From positions 1 to 13,423 of the forward strand of contig CAYRML010000040.1 in NCBI GenBank assembly GCA_964425485.1: DNA of 13,423 bases, given 5' to 3'. Positions 6,930 through 13,423 of this stretch are shown here, one piece after another (the stretch's first letter is position 1; each line of letters begins with the position of its first letter). Source of the stretch: CAYRML01 sp964425485 (GTDB lineage Bacteria > Bacillota > Dehalobacteriia > UBA4068). Both the position numbers and the translations under genes were made by a program. The notes beneath the pieces were generated by a model. That model was not told the DNA's origin. It saw nothing but the letters and a program-made list of their open reading frames with translations, and did no database searches.

Positions 6930-6962
6930 TATAAGTTTACAAATAATTGTATTTTTATAATT

Positions 6963-8336
6963 TCAGGTCAAATTCAGCAAAGATAAGGCCTGCGGTAAAT
7001 CATAAAAAGTAACGGCATTGAGGCCTTTTATTTCTTTTGAATCCTGCAATTCCTTGCTGGCCAAGCGGGGCAATAAAATATTGACAAAACCAAAGGTCCT
7101 AGCTTCTTTGACTCTTCTGTTCACTTGTGAAATAGAACGGAGTTCGCCCAAAAGGCCGATTTCTCCCATAAGACAAATATCATTGGCCAAGGCAATTTCT
7201 TTAAGTGAAGAAGCAATAGCCGCCGCTATGGCCAGATCGGCCGCTCTATCTTCCACTTTTAAGCCACCGGCAATATTAAGATAGATATCTTTGTTGCCCA
7301 AAGGCAAGCCTAAACGTTTTTCCAACACGGCAATCAAAAGCAGCAGCCGATTATAATCAAAACCATTGGCCAGCCGTCGCGGATTGCCAAAACCGCTGGC
7401 ACAAACCAAAGCCTGCACTTCCAAAAGCATGGGGCGGGTACCCTGCATCAAGCAAGTAACAGCGCTGCCTGGGACCCCTTGAGGACGTTGGCTCAGAAAG
7501 AATAAAGAAGGATCGGCAAAAGGCAGCAGCCCTTTTTCACTCATTTCAAAAACCCCGATCTCATTGGTGGAGCCAAAACGGTTTTTCACCGCCCGCAAAA
7601 GGCGCAGCGAGCTGTATCTCTCTCCTTCAAAATAGAGCACCGTATCCACCATATGCTCTAAGACACGCGGGCCGGCCAGCATGCCTTCTTTGGTCACATG
7701 ACCCACTAAAATCACGGAAACCTGATGCTCACGCGCATATTCCAGGCAATAAGCCGCCACAGCCCGGACTTGAGAAACACTGCCAGGAGCACTGGTTAAA
7801 TCCGGCAGAAAAAGCGCCTGCACAGAATCAAGGATTAAAAGCTTGATCTCATGTCTTTTTGCTTCTTCGATAGCCGATTGCAAATTTGTCTCAGCCAGCA
7901 GCAGCAAATCATTATGTACAGCCTCCAGGCGCTGCGCCCTGAGGTTGACCTGCTGCGCTGATTCTTCGCCGGTGACATACAGCACAGGCCCATGGTTTTG
8001 GGCCATAAGCTTGGCCGTTTGCAAGAGTATGGTCGATTTGCCGATGCCGGGCTCGCCGCCTAAAAGCACGGATGATCCGGGCACCAAACCGCCCCCCAAA
8101 ACAGCATCCAATTCCGTCATGCCCAGAAGATAGCGCTCAACAGCCAGAGCCTCTATTTGTCCTATGGGTTTGGCGGCAGCCGCATTTTTGCCAAAGGGCT
8201 TGCCATCCGATGCTTTTTGAGCAACAACCCGCTCTTCTACCAACGTGTTCCATTCATGACAGCTGGGACATCTGCCATACCATTTGACCGATGAGGCGCC
8301 ACAAGAGTTGCAGACAAAGATCGTTTTTTCTTTCAT
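6963..8336 (-). CDS. radA: DNA repair/recombination protein RadA
   Basis: 457 aa RecA-like ATPase that helps process recombination intermediates by branch migration. The N-terminal zinc finger is C9-x2-C12 and C23-x2-C26. The Walker A box GEPGIGKS is at 94-101, Walker B LLILD at 166-170, the RadA-specific KNRFG at 251-255, and the C-terminal Lon-protease-like domain spans about 285-457 with GGLKVEDRAADLAIA. Length and motifs are complete. The frame is open to 8393, but the extra 19 residues would be encoded across a GC-rich hairpin and are not family-like; MKEKTIFVCNSCG is the normal start. The ribosome binding site (AAGGA, about 2 nt before ATG) is oddly close, so initiation may be weak. It follows clpC, as in B. 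subtilis, after 98 nt. Confidence 0.97.
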   Translation of the reverse strand: MKEKTIFVCNSCGASSVKWYGRCPSCHEWNTLVEERVVAQKASDGKPFGKNAAAAKPIGQIEALAVERYLLGMTELDAVLGGGLVPGSSVLLGGEPGIGKSTILLQTAKLMAQNHGPVLYVTGEESAQQVNLRAQRLEAVHNDLLLLAETNLQSAIEEAKRHEIKLLILDSVQALFLPDLTSAPGSVSQVRAVAAYCLEYAREHQVSVILVGHVTKEGMLAGPRVLEHMVDTVLYFEGERYSSLRLLRAVKNRFGSTNEIGVFEMSEKGLLPFADPSLFFLSQRPQGVPGSAVTCLMQGTRPMLLEVQALVCASGFGNPRRLANGFDYNRLLLLIAVLEKRLGLPLGNKDIYLNIAGGLKVEDRAADLAIAAAIASSLKEIALANDICLMGEIGLLGELRSISQVNRRVKEARTFGFVNILLPRLASKELQDSKEIKGLNAVTFYDLPQALSLLNLT

Positions 8337-8365
8337 TGTCCTATCCTTATCCGATATAGAGTTAA

Positions 8366-8386
8366 GGCGGCGCACAAAACGCCGCC
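8366..8386 (-). promoter_or_regulatory. GC-rich intercistronic hairpin between clpC and radA
   Basis: GGCGGCG (8386-8380 on the minus strand) pairs perfectly with CGCCGCC (8372-8366) around a 7-nt loop, inside the 98-nt clpC-radA gap. On neither strand is it followed by a T-run, so it is not a standard intrinsic terminator. It may be a partial terminator, a 3' stabiliser of the clpC message, or a radA leader element. An isolated -10-like TATAAT lies upstream of it, just after the clpC stop, without a good -35. Confidence 0.5.
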
Positions 8387-8434
8387 CTAGCATATATATT
8401 ATCTTTTATTATACTTTTTCCTGCTTGTCATATT

Positions 8435-10972
8435 TCAATCTACTGTTTTTTCTTGCCCGGGGTTTTCCTCTTCCTTGGCAACTGCCGCGGCTGCAAACTC
8501 CGAGATGGCTTTGGCAAAATGCAGTTGATCATCAGCCAAATAGGCATGAATTTTATCCCCGGCAGCAAATTCGCCTTTGAGCAAAGCCTCGGAAAGCGGA
8601 TCCTCGATCAGTCGCAGGATAGCTCTTCTCAGCGGTCTGGCACCATATTCCGGATCGAAGCCTTCTTGAGAGAGATAAGCATAGACATCTTCGTCCACAT
8701 CAAGAGTCAAGTCTTGTTCCTGCAAACGTTTTTGGATATCTTTGACCATCAATTTGGAGATGGCCCGGATATCAGTATCGCTGAGAGAATCAAAGACAAT
8801 TATATCATCGATACGGTTTAAGAATTCCGGACGGAAGGTGCTCTTCAGCACAGTCATCATCTTAGCCTTTTTGGCTTCGTAGTTTTCTTCCTCATCCTTT
8901 TTACTGCCACCGACATCAAAACCCATAACAGCCTCTTTATGAAGCAGGGAGGAACCAAGATTGGAGGTCATGATGATAACCGTATTACGAAAATCAACAG
9001 TACGGCCGGTAGAATCAGTCAAGCGTCCGTCTTCCAGCACCTGCAGCAGCATATTGAAAACATCGGGATGCGCTTTTTCGATTTCATCCAGCAGCACCAC
9101 GCAATAAGGACGCCTGCGTACAGCTTCCGTCAATTGGCCGCCTTCATCATAACCGATATATCCCGGAGGCGCACCCACCAGTCTGCTGACCGTATGTTTT
9201 TCCATATATTCACTCATATCAAGGCGCACCATATTTTCTTCGGAGCCGAAGAGGATAGAGGCCAAGGCCTTGGCCAATTCCGTTTTGCCGACACCTGTCG
9301 GACCTAAGAAGATGAAGGAGCCGACCGGCCTTTTAGCATCTTTAAGTCCTGCTCTGGCTCTTCTCACTGCCTTAGAAATGCTGATCACCGCCTGATTTTG
9401 GCCGATAACCCGTTCATGCAGCATTTGTTCCAGATTGAGCAGACGCTGACTTTCTTCTTCTTGCAATTTGGCCACCGGTATGCCGGTCCAGTTGGCTAGA
9501 ACCTCGGCGATCTCTTCTTTGTCCACAACCATAGTCGCGCTGATTTTGCCCTTTTTCCAGGATTCCCTTTCTTTGGCGATCTGCTCTGTTAATTCTTTTT
9601 CCTGATCACGCAGTTGGGCTGCTTTTTCAAATTCTTCACCGGCAATAGCCGCCTCTTTTTCTTTTTTCAAAGCAGCCAATTTATCCTCCATGGCCTTCAA
9701 ATCGGAAGGGGCTACATGGCTGGCCAAACGCACTTTGGATGCCGCTTCGTCAATCAGGTCGATGGCCTTATCCGGCAGGAAACGATCCGGCAAATAGCGG
9801 ATGGAGAGCTTTACCGCAGCTTTGACAGCCTCGTCAGTAATCTGCACTCCATGATGAGCTTCATATTTATCCCGCAGGCCCATGAGGATGTCAATAGAAT
9901 CCTCTTCCGTTGGTTCTCCTACCGTGATGGGCTGGAAACGCCTTTCCAATGCCGCGTCTTTTTCAATATATTTACGATATTCATCCAGCGTGGTGGCACC
10001 GATGCATTGCAGCTCGCCGCGGGAGAGCGCCGGTTTCAAGATATTGGCGGCGTCAATAGCGCCTTCGGCAGCACCGGCGCCGACCAAAGTATGCAATTCA
10101 TCGATAAAGAGTATGACCTTGCGTGATTCGCGTACTTCTTCCACTACTTTTTTCAATCTCTCTTCAAAATCACCGCGGTATTTGGAACCGGCCACCAAAG
10201 AAGAGATATCCAAAGTGACTACTCTTTTATCAGTTAAAGTTTCCGGCACTTTGCCTTCCACAATCATCTGGGCCAGGCCTTCAACAATAGCTGTTTTGCC
10301 TACGCCGGGCTCGCCGATCAGGACGGGATTATTTTTCGTACGGCGAGAAAGAATCTGGATAACCCTTTCGATTTCCTTTTCCCTGCCAATCACAGGATCC
10401 AGCTTGGCCTCCTTGGCCGCAACCGTCAAATCGCGGCCGAACTCATCCAAAGTGGGGGTGCTGCTTTTAGCTTTCTTACCGCCTTTACTGGCAGTGGGCA
10501 GATCATTGACTTCTCCGCCCTCTCTATTGGGCATGGCCTGATAACCAAGGGCCCGCAAGGTATCGTTCAAAAGATTCTCCGCCTTGACGCCGCAAGCATC
10601 TTCCAGCCAAACATCCATAGAAGCGGCCGGGGCTTGCAAAACACCCAACAGCAGATGTTCTGTGCCTATATAACTAACCGACATCTGATTTGAAAGATTG
10701 TTGGCGATATTGACAGCCTGCTTGACGCCGGGGGAAAGCTCCTTACGGACGGCCGTAGGTCCCTCGCCTGTATTTTCCGGATCAATGGCCGCTTCGATAT
10801 CCGCCAAATGGATACCGGATTGATGCAGTACCTGCGCCGCCACACCGGAACCTTCTTTTAATATAGCCCATAAAAGATGCTGGGCTTCTATCTGTCTTAC
10901 TCCCAATTGCTGTGCCAATTGCTCAGCATAGATCAAGACTTTTTGTGCTTTTTCTGTAAATCTATTCAGCAT
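8435..10972 (-). CDS. clpC: ATP-dependent Clp protease ATPase subunit ClpC (Hsp100)
   Basis: 845 aa, cytoplasmic double-ring AAA+ unfoldase that feeds substrates to ClpP. In order: Clp N-domain with two repeats (about 1-145), D1 with Walker A GEPGVGKT (220-227) and Walker B VILFIDE (286-292), a coiled middle domain carrying a UVR-like motif (about 425-462), which places it with ClpC rather than ClpA, D2 with Walker A GPTGVGKT (557-564) and Walker B VVLLDE (625-630), a probable ClpP-docking loop MGF (683-685), and the C-terminal D2-small domain (about 735-825). A short Ala/Glu-rich tail makes it somewhat longer than the roughly 810-residue Bacillus protein. It starts 3 nt after the mcsB stop, with GGGGAGGA inside the mcsB tail. 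Expression is expected to be CtsR-controlled, and McsA/McsB are its adaptors and arginine-marking kinase. Confidence 0.98.
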   Translation of the reverse strand: MLNRFTEKAQKVLIYAEQLAQQLGVRQIEAQHLLWAILKEGSGVAAQVLHQSGIHLADIEAAIDPENTGEGPTAVRKELSPGVKQAVNIANNLSNQMSVSYIGTEHLLLGVLQAPAASMDVWLEDACGVKAENLLNDTLRALGYQAMPNREGGEVNDLPTASKGGKKAKSSTPTLDEFGRDLTVAAKEAKLDPVIGREKEIERVIQILSRRTKNNPVLIGEPGVGKTAIVEGLAQMIVEGKVPETLTDKRVVTLDISSLVAGSKYRGDFEERLKKVVEEVRESRKVILFIDELHTLVGAGAAEGAIDAANILKPALSRGELQCIGATTLDEYRKYIEKDAALERRFQPITVGEPTEEDSIDILMGLRDKYEAHHGVQITDEAVKAAVKLSIRYLPDRFLPDKAIDLIDEAASKVRLASHVAPSDLKAMEDKLAALKKEKEAAIAGEEFEKAAQLRDQEKELTEQIAKERESWKKGKISATMVVDKEEIAEVLANWTGIPVAKLQEEESQRLLNLEQMLHERVIGQNQAVISISKAVRRARAGLKDAKRPVGSFIFLGPTGVGKTELAKALASILFGSEENMVRLDMSEYMEKHTVSRLVGAPPGYIGYDEGGQLTEAVRRRPYCVVLLDEIEKAHPDVFNMLLQVLEDGRLTDSTGRTVDFRNTVIIMTSNLGSSLLHKEAVMGFDVGGSKKDEEENYEAKKAKMMTVLKSTFRPEFLNRIDDIIVFDSLSDTDIRAISKLMVKDIQKRLQEQDLTLDVDEDVYAYLSQEGFDPEYGARPLRRAILRLIEDPLSEALLKGEFAAGDKIHAYLADDQLHFAKAISEFAAAAVAKEEENPGQEKTVD

Positions 10973-10975
10973 AAA

Positions 10976-12037
10976 TCATTCCTCCCCTACACGGATACTT
11001 CTTAGTTTTTTTCTTATCAATTTTGCTCTTTCCCAATCCCTTTGACTGGGATTAAAAATTTTACTGCAGCTTTCATTTATAAAATTAGGCTGGCCGGCTA
11101 GCATCAATTCATTTATATCTTTGGCCGTTATACCGATGATGACTCCCATATCAAGGCCCAAGCGCAACAGAGACATCTGCTCCATCATCTCCTCTGAGCT
11201 GATAGTGCGGGCATTAGCTAATATTCCATAAGAACGGCAAATGCTGTCATAAAGCTCATTGGTATAATTTTCCTGAAGTTTTTTCCGACTTTCTTTTTCT
11301 TGCTTTACAACCTGATCCACCACGGAATTTAGCTTATTGATGATCTCCTCCTCATTTTGCCCCAAAGTGACTTGATTGGAGATCTGGAATAAATTGCCCA
11401 AGCCCTGCGTTTTTTCGCCATATATACCACGCACGGTCAGCCCCAAACGCGGCATGCTGTCAAAAAGCGGCGCCGCCTGCTTAATGATAACTAAGCCCGG
11501 CAGATGAACCATCAAAGAAGCCCGTAATCCCGTACCTATATTGGTGGGACAAGCCGTTAGATAACCAAGCTTATCGTCAAAGGCATATGTTATTTTTTCC
11601 GATAGTATATCATCAACTTTGTTGGCCAAACGCCAAGCCTCCGCCAACTGCCCGGCCGGTAAAAAACATTGTATGCGCAGATGATCTTCCTCATTGAACA
11701 TAATGGCAACGGCTTCATCTTCCCTAACCGCCACAGCCGTTGGCAGTTCCGAGGCCAAAAGCGGCGGGCTGATAAGATGTTTCTCCAACAATACGCCCTT
11801 TTTCTGTTGATCCAGCTCCTGCAAACGATAAAAGCTATAAAGATGCTTGGTTTTTTGACTTAGGTAGGCCACAGCTTGTTCGCCAATATCTAAAATCTCC
11901 TTGGCTCTGCGACTGTTAAGTCGTTGGGGAAAGGGGAAGCCCTTGATATTGCGGGCTAAACGGATGCGGCTGCTGATGATAATATCATCCAGGCCTGAAG
12001 TCCATTTACTCTGTGGCTTGAATATTTGCCCATTCAT
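10976..12037 (-). CDS. mcsB: Protein arginine kinase McsB
   Basis: 353 aa member of the phosphagen (guanido) kinase fold that phosphorylates arginines on proteins, tagging them for ClpC-ClpP and inactivating CtsR. Visible motifs are the nucleotide-binding SSRIRLARNI (22-31), NEEDHLR (115-121), CPTNIGTGLRAS (163-174) with C163 in the place of the family active-site Cys, and QISNQVTLG (218-226). RDWERA (333-338) fits the RDxxRA arginine-phosphate receptor motif that distinguishes McsB from creatine/arginine kinases. An ATG at 12046 would overlap mcsA, but there the AAGGAG abuts the start codon. The ATG at 12037 has the same AAGGAG about 9 nt away, so I use it; it lies 1 nt after the mcsA stop. 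All key residues appear intact. Confidence 0.96.
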   Translation of the reverse strand: MNGQIFKPQSKWTSGLDDIIISSRIRLARNIKGFPFPQRLNSRRAKEILDIGEQAVAYLSQKTKHLYSFYRLQELDQQKKGVLLEKHLISPPLLASELPTAVAVREDEAVAIMFNEEDHLRIQCFLPAGQLAEAWRLANKVDDILSEKITYAFDDKLGYLTACPTNIGTGLRASLMVHLPGLVIIKQAAPLFDSMPRLGLTVRGIYGEKTQGLGNLFQISNQVTLGQNEEEIINKLNSVVDQVVKQEKESRKKLQENYTNELYDSICRSYGILANARTISSEEMMEQMSLLRLGLDMGVIIGITAKDINELMLAGQPNFINESCSKIFNPSQRDWERAKLIRKKLRSIRVGEE

Positions 12038-12038
12038 C

Positions 12039-12554
12039 TCAAGCATCTCCTTCCTCTTCTAAGATTTTGATCTTATCGCGGATAATAGCCGCTTCTTCAA
12101 ATTTTTCCGCCTTAACCAGCTCCAATAATTCCTGTCGCAATAATTGCAAAGTATTATCTTTATCTTTCTCCGCCTGGGACTGGTCCCTATGCGACAGCGG
12201 GTATTTACCCCGATTGTGATCCGCGGCATGCAGCTTAAGCAATAATGGCTGCAACTGCTGGGAGAAAATTTCATAACATTTATCGCAGCCCAACTTGCCT
12301 CCTTCTACCAACTCCTTATAAGTCATACCGCAATGAGGACAACGCTCGGCCATATTCCTGCGGGAAATAGTATCGGGTATGTTATCGGAGAAAAATCCTG
12401 GGAAAAATTGATGCAAGTTCAGCTCCTCACCAAAATTAAAATGCCCCATTTCCGCCGCGCAAACTTCACAAAGATGCTGTTCACTTCGGATGCCGTTCTC
12501 TGTTCTAACAACATGCACGGTAGCCGGTCGGCCTTTGCATTTATCACATAACAT
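12039..12554 (-). CDS. mcsA: McsA zinc-finger/UVR adaptor, activator of McsB
   Basis: 171 aa. Four CxxC pairs are present: C3/C6, C29/C32, C72/C75 and C90/C93, i.e. two treble-clef-like zinc sites. A C-terminal UVR motif follows (about 135-168: LRQELLELVKAEKFEEAAIIRDKI), the same type of helix hairpin as in the ClpC middle domain and UvrB. McsA activates McsB kinase and links it to CtsR and ClpC, and is also tied to metal and oxidative stress. The length is normal for the family (B. subtilis about 185). The ATG directly abuts the ctsR stop (TAGATG), with GGAGGG upstream inside the end of ctsR, so the pair is translationally coupled. Confidence 0.96.
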   Translation of the reverse strand: MLCDKCKGRPATVHVVRTENGIRSEQHLCEVCAAEMGHFNFGEELNLHQFFPGFFSDNIPDTISRRNMAERCPHCGMTYKELVEGGKLGCDKCYEIFSQQLQPLLLKLHAADHNRGKYPLSHRDQSQAEKDKDNTLQLLRQELLELVKAEKFEEAAIIRDKIKILEEEGDA

Positions 12555-13037
12555 CTATTTTCCCTCCTCTTCAAAATCCTGCCGCAGAATATTGATCAAA
12601 ACCATTTGCAGCATATGGCTGCGTAACAATTCAGCCCCTTTACAACAATCCTTCAGCACAGCATTATCAATCAATGATTTTACCAGTATCGCTTCTCTTT
12701 TACTAAGAAATTTTTCTTCCTGGAGACGGTCTATCAGGCCATACCCTGCCTGCTGACTTACCTGCTGTCCGGACATGGATTGTATGGCTTTATTTAATTC
12801 CTCCGATTGATTGGTAGATAAACGGATAATACGCACATAGCCGCCGCCACCGCGTCTGCTTTCCACATGATAGCCTTGATCGCTGGTAAACCGTGTTTCC
12901 AAAACATAACTGATCTGTGAGGGCACACACATAAAAATTTCCGCCAGATCGGCACGCCTCAGCTCCAAGATCCCCGTTTCGTTGCTGCTCAATAGCTTTT
13001 TCAAATAATTTTCTATTTGGTCAGCCAATGTTCTCAC
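12555..13037 (-). CDS. ctsR: Class III heat-shock repressor CtsR
   Basis: 160 aa dimeric winged-helix repressor of clp genes. The N-terminal DNA-binding domain (about 1-72) includes the helix with FMCVPSQISYVLETRFT (35-51) and the wing RRGGGGYVRI (61-70). The glycine-rich loop of the wing is the heat-sensing element in characterised CtsR, and the arginine preceding it (R62) is a known McsB target site. The C-terminal half (about 78-160) is the helical dimerisation domain. The frame begins with GTG codons at 13049 and 13046, but the GTG at 13037 follows an AAGGTGGTGA site (9 of 10 bases match the perfect anti-SD complement) with good spacing and gives the usual N-terminal length. It heads the ctsR-mcsA-mcsB-clpC operon and should repress itself through the operator at 13099-13123. 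Confidence 0.96.
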   Translation of the reverse strand: MRTLADQIENYLKKLLSSNETGILELRRADLAEIFMCVPSQISYVLETRFTSDQGYHVESRRGGGGYVRIIRLSTNQSEELNKAIQSMSGQQVSQQAGYGLIDRLQEEKFLSKREAILVKSLIDNAVLKDCCKGAELLRSHMLQMVLINILRQDFEEEGK

Positions 13038-13098
13038 AACATTCACCACCTTATATCAAAATAGCCAAACCCAAGTTTCAAGGCGTCGGCTGATTATC

Positions 13099-13123
13099 AT
13101 TGACCTTTTGACTTTCTTTGACC
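13099..13123 (-). promoter_or_regulatory. CtsR operator with a third half-site
   Basis: On the minus strand, GGTCAAA (13123-13117), the spacer GAA and AGTCAAA (13113-13107) fit the CtsR heptad repeat RGTCAAA-NAN-RGTCAAA without mismatch. One base further comes a third heptad, GGTCAAT (13105-13099). The array begins 8 bp after the -10 box, overlapping the expected start of transcription, which suits repression of ctsR by its own product. Confidence 0.9.
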
Positions 13124-13131
13124 TTAGTTTT

Positions 13132-13162
13132 ATTATACACCTTTATCATCATATCTGTTCAA
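13132..13162 (-). promoter_or_regulatory. Promoter of the ctsR-mcsA-mcsB-clpC operon
   Basis: A perfect -10 TATAAT lies at 13137-13132 on the minus strand, with TTGAAC at 13162-13157 as the likely -35. The spacing is 19 bp, longer than the optimal 17. Transcription would start near 13125, giving a leader of about 88 nt before the ctsR GTG and placing the CtsR operator over the start. Upstream sequence to about 13256 is strongly AT-rich and shows no gene. Confidence 0.7.
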
Positions 13163-13256
13163 GTATAAAAAAATGGAAAACAGTGTTATTTTACGCTATT
13201 TTTCTTTATTTTAATAATATTTCCTATTAATATCTCAGTTAATCAAAAATTTTCAT

Positions 13257-13290
13257 AAAAAAAGGAAGCTGTTATAAAAACAGCTTCCTT
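13257..13290 (-). terminator. Intrinsic terminator of the rRNA-tRNA operon
   Basis: AAGGAAGCTGTT (minus strand, 13290-13279) pairs perfectly over 12 bp with AACAGCTTCCTT (13273-13262) around a five-base loop. It is followed on the minus strand by seven T residues (13263-13257), partly shared with the stem foot. It starts just after the tRNA-Asn CCA end and should stop rRNA-operon transcription before the ctsR promoter. On the plus strand only four T's follow the stem. Confidence 0.92.
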
Positions 13291-13291
13291 T

Positions 13292-13367
13292 TGGCTCCCC
13301 GAGTTGGACTCGAACCAACAACCCTGCGGTTAACAGCCGCATGCTCTACCTATTGAGCTATCGAGGA
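13292..13367 (-). tRNA. tRNA-Asn (anticodon GUU)
   Basis: 76-nt cloverleaf with genomically encoded CCA. The acceptor stem TCCTCGA pairs with TCGGGGA (one T-G pair), and the discriminator is G. The D arm contains AGCTCAATAGGTAGAGC, the anticodon loop CTGTTAA has GTT at 13334-13332, and the T arm GTTGG-TTCGAGT-CCAAC is perfect. It lies about 11 nt after the 5S rRNA and is likely processed from the same transcript. Confidence 0.97.
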
Positions 13368-13378
13368 ATAAACTTAAA

Positions 13379-13423
13379 CCTGGCGATGACCTACTCTCCC
13401 AGGGTCCATCGACCCAAGTACCA
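13379..13423 (-). rRNA. rrf: 5S rRNA, 3' end (partial)
   Basis: The last roughly 45 nt of 5S rRNA on the minus strand. The conserved tail CTGGGAGAGTAGGTCATCGC followed by CAGG is at 13402-13379, preceded by GATGGTACT-type 3' domain sequence (seen as TGGTACTTGGG at 13423-13413). The 5' part lies beyond the window. It marks the end of an rRNA operon immediately upstream of ctsR, an arrangement also found near ctsR in B. subtilis. Confidence 0.93.

Noticed and set aside
8337..8393. 19-residue upstream extension of RadA
   Set aside because: It would be encoded across the GC-rich hairpin, and RadA proteins start at the zinc finger; no ribosome binding site supports it.
9614..10541. Two long plus-strand open frames (170 and 219 aa) antisense to clpC
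   Set aside because: They lie entirely inside the highly conserved clpC coding region, show no recognisable domain and no ribosome binding site, and their composition is that of a reverse-strand shadow.
13163..13256. AT-rich spacer upstream of the ctsR promoter as a small gene or mobile-element remnant
   Set aside because: No open frame with a ribosome binding site, no terminal repeats and no target duplication are visible; it may simply provide upstream promoter A/T tracts.

Overview
This window looks like a chromosomal segment of a low-to-moderate GC Gram-positive-lineage bacterium (Bacillota). The evidence is the gene order, not a phylogeny. The block ctsR-mcsA-mcsB-clpC-radA-(carD)-yacL-ispDF-gltX, lying just downstream of an rRNA/tRNA cluster, is the classic Bacillus/Clostridium arrangement. 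The ferredoxin-ASKHA protein is a family typical of anaerobes, so an anaerobic clostridial or negativicute-type host is my best guess. Strong AGGAGG-type ribosome binding sites and frequent GTG/TTG starts fit this.

Almost everything is on the minus strand, so transcription reads from high to low coordinates. At the right edge, the 3' end of a 5S rRNA and a complete tRNA-Asn(GUU) finish an rRNA operon, which ends in a strong intrinsic terminator (13257-13290). An AT-rich spacer follows, then a sigma-A-type promoter with a CtsR operator. These drive the protein-quality-control operon ctsR-mcsA-mcsB-clpC: heat-shock repressor, zinc-finger adaptor, protein-arginine kinase and Hsp100 unfoldase. 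Its junctions are 0, 1 and 3 nt. radA (recombination/branch migration) follows after a 98-nt gap containing a GC-rich hairpin.

In B. subtilis disA would come next. Here there is instead a 143-nt spacer with two near-identical consensus promoters exactly 43 bp apart, followed by carD (RNA polymerase-binding regulator). After carD comes a long hairpin that pairs better as minus-strand RNA than as DNA. Then come yacL (membrane PIN-TRAM protein), fused ispDF (two steps of MEP isoprenoid synthesis) and a RACo-like [2Fe-2S]-ASKHA ATPase. These last three are tightly coupled (1-nt overlap, then 3-nt gap).

The only plus-strand gene is a TerC/YjbE-family membrane protein. It converges on the ASKHA gene with a 4-bp overlap and diverges from gltX. 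gltX has its own candidate promoter and starts at a GTG. At the left edge, five codons of the next gene are visible (possibly cysS).

Most of the window is conserved housekeeping. The less ordinary points are the compact, cysteine-rich ASKHA protein inserted with terC between ispDF and gltX, the carD tandem promoters, the carD-yacL RNA hairpin, and the three-half-site CtsR operator. I see no mobile element, CRISPR array, defence system or prophage gene. No gene-free stretch exceeds 300 bases; the longest gap between annotated genes, about 254 bases (13038-13291), holds the ctsR control region, an AT-rich spacer and the rRNA-operon terminator.
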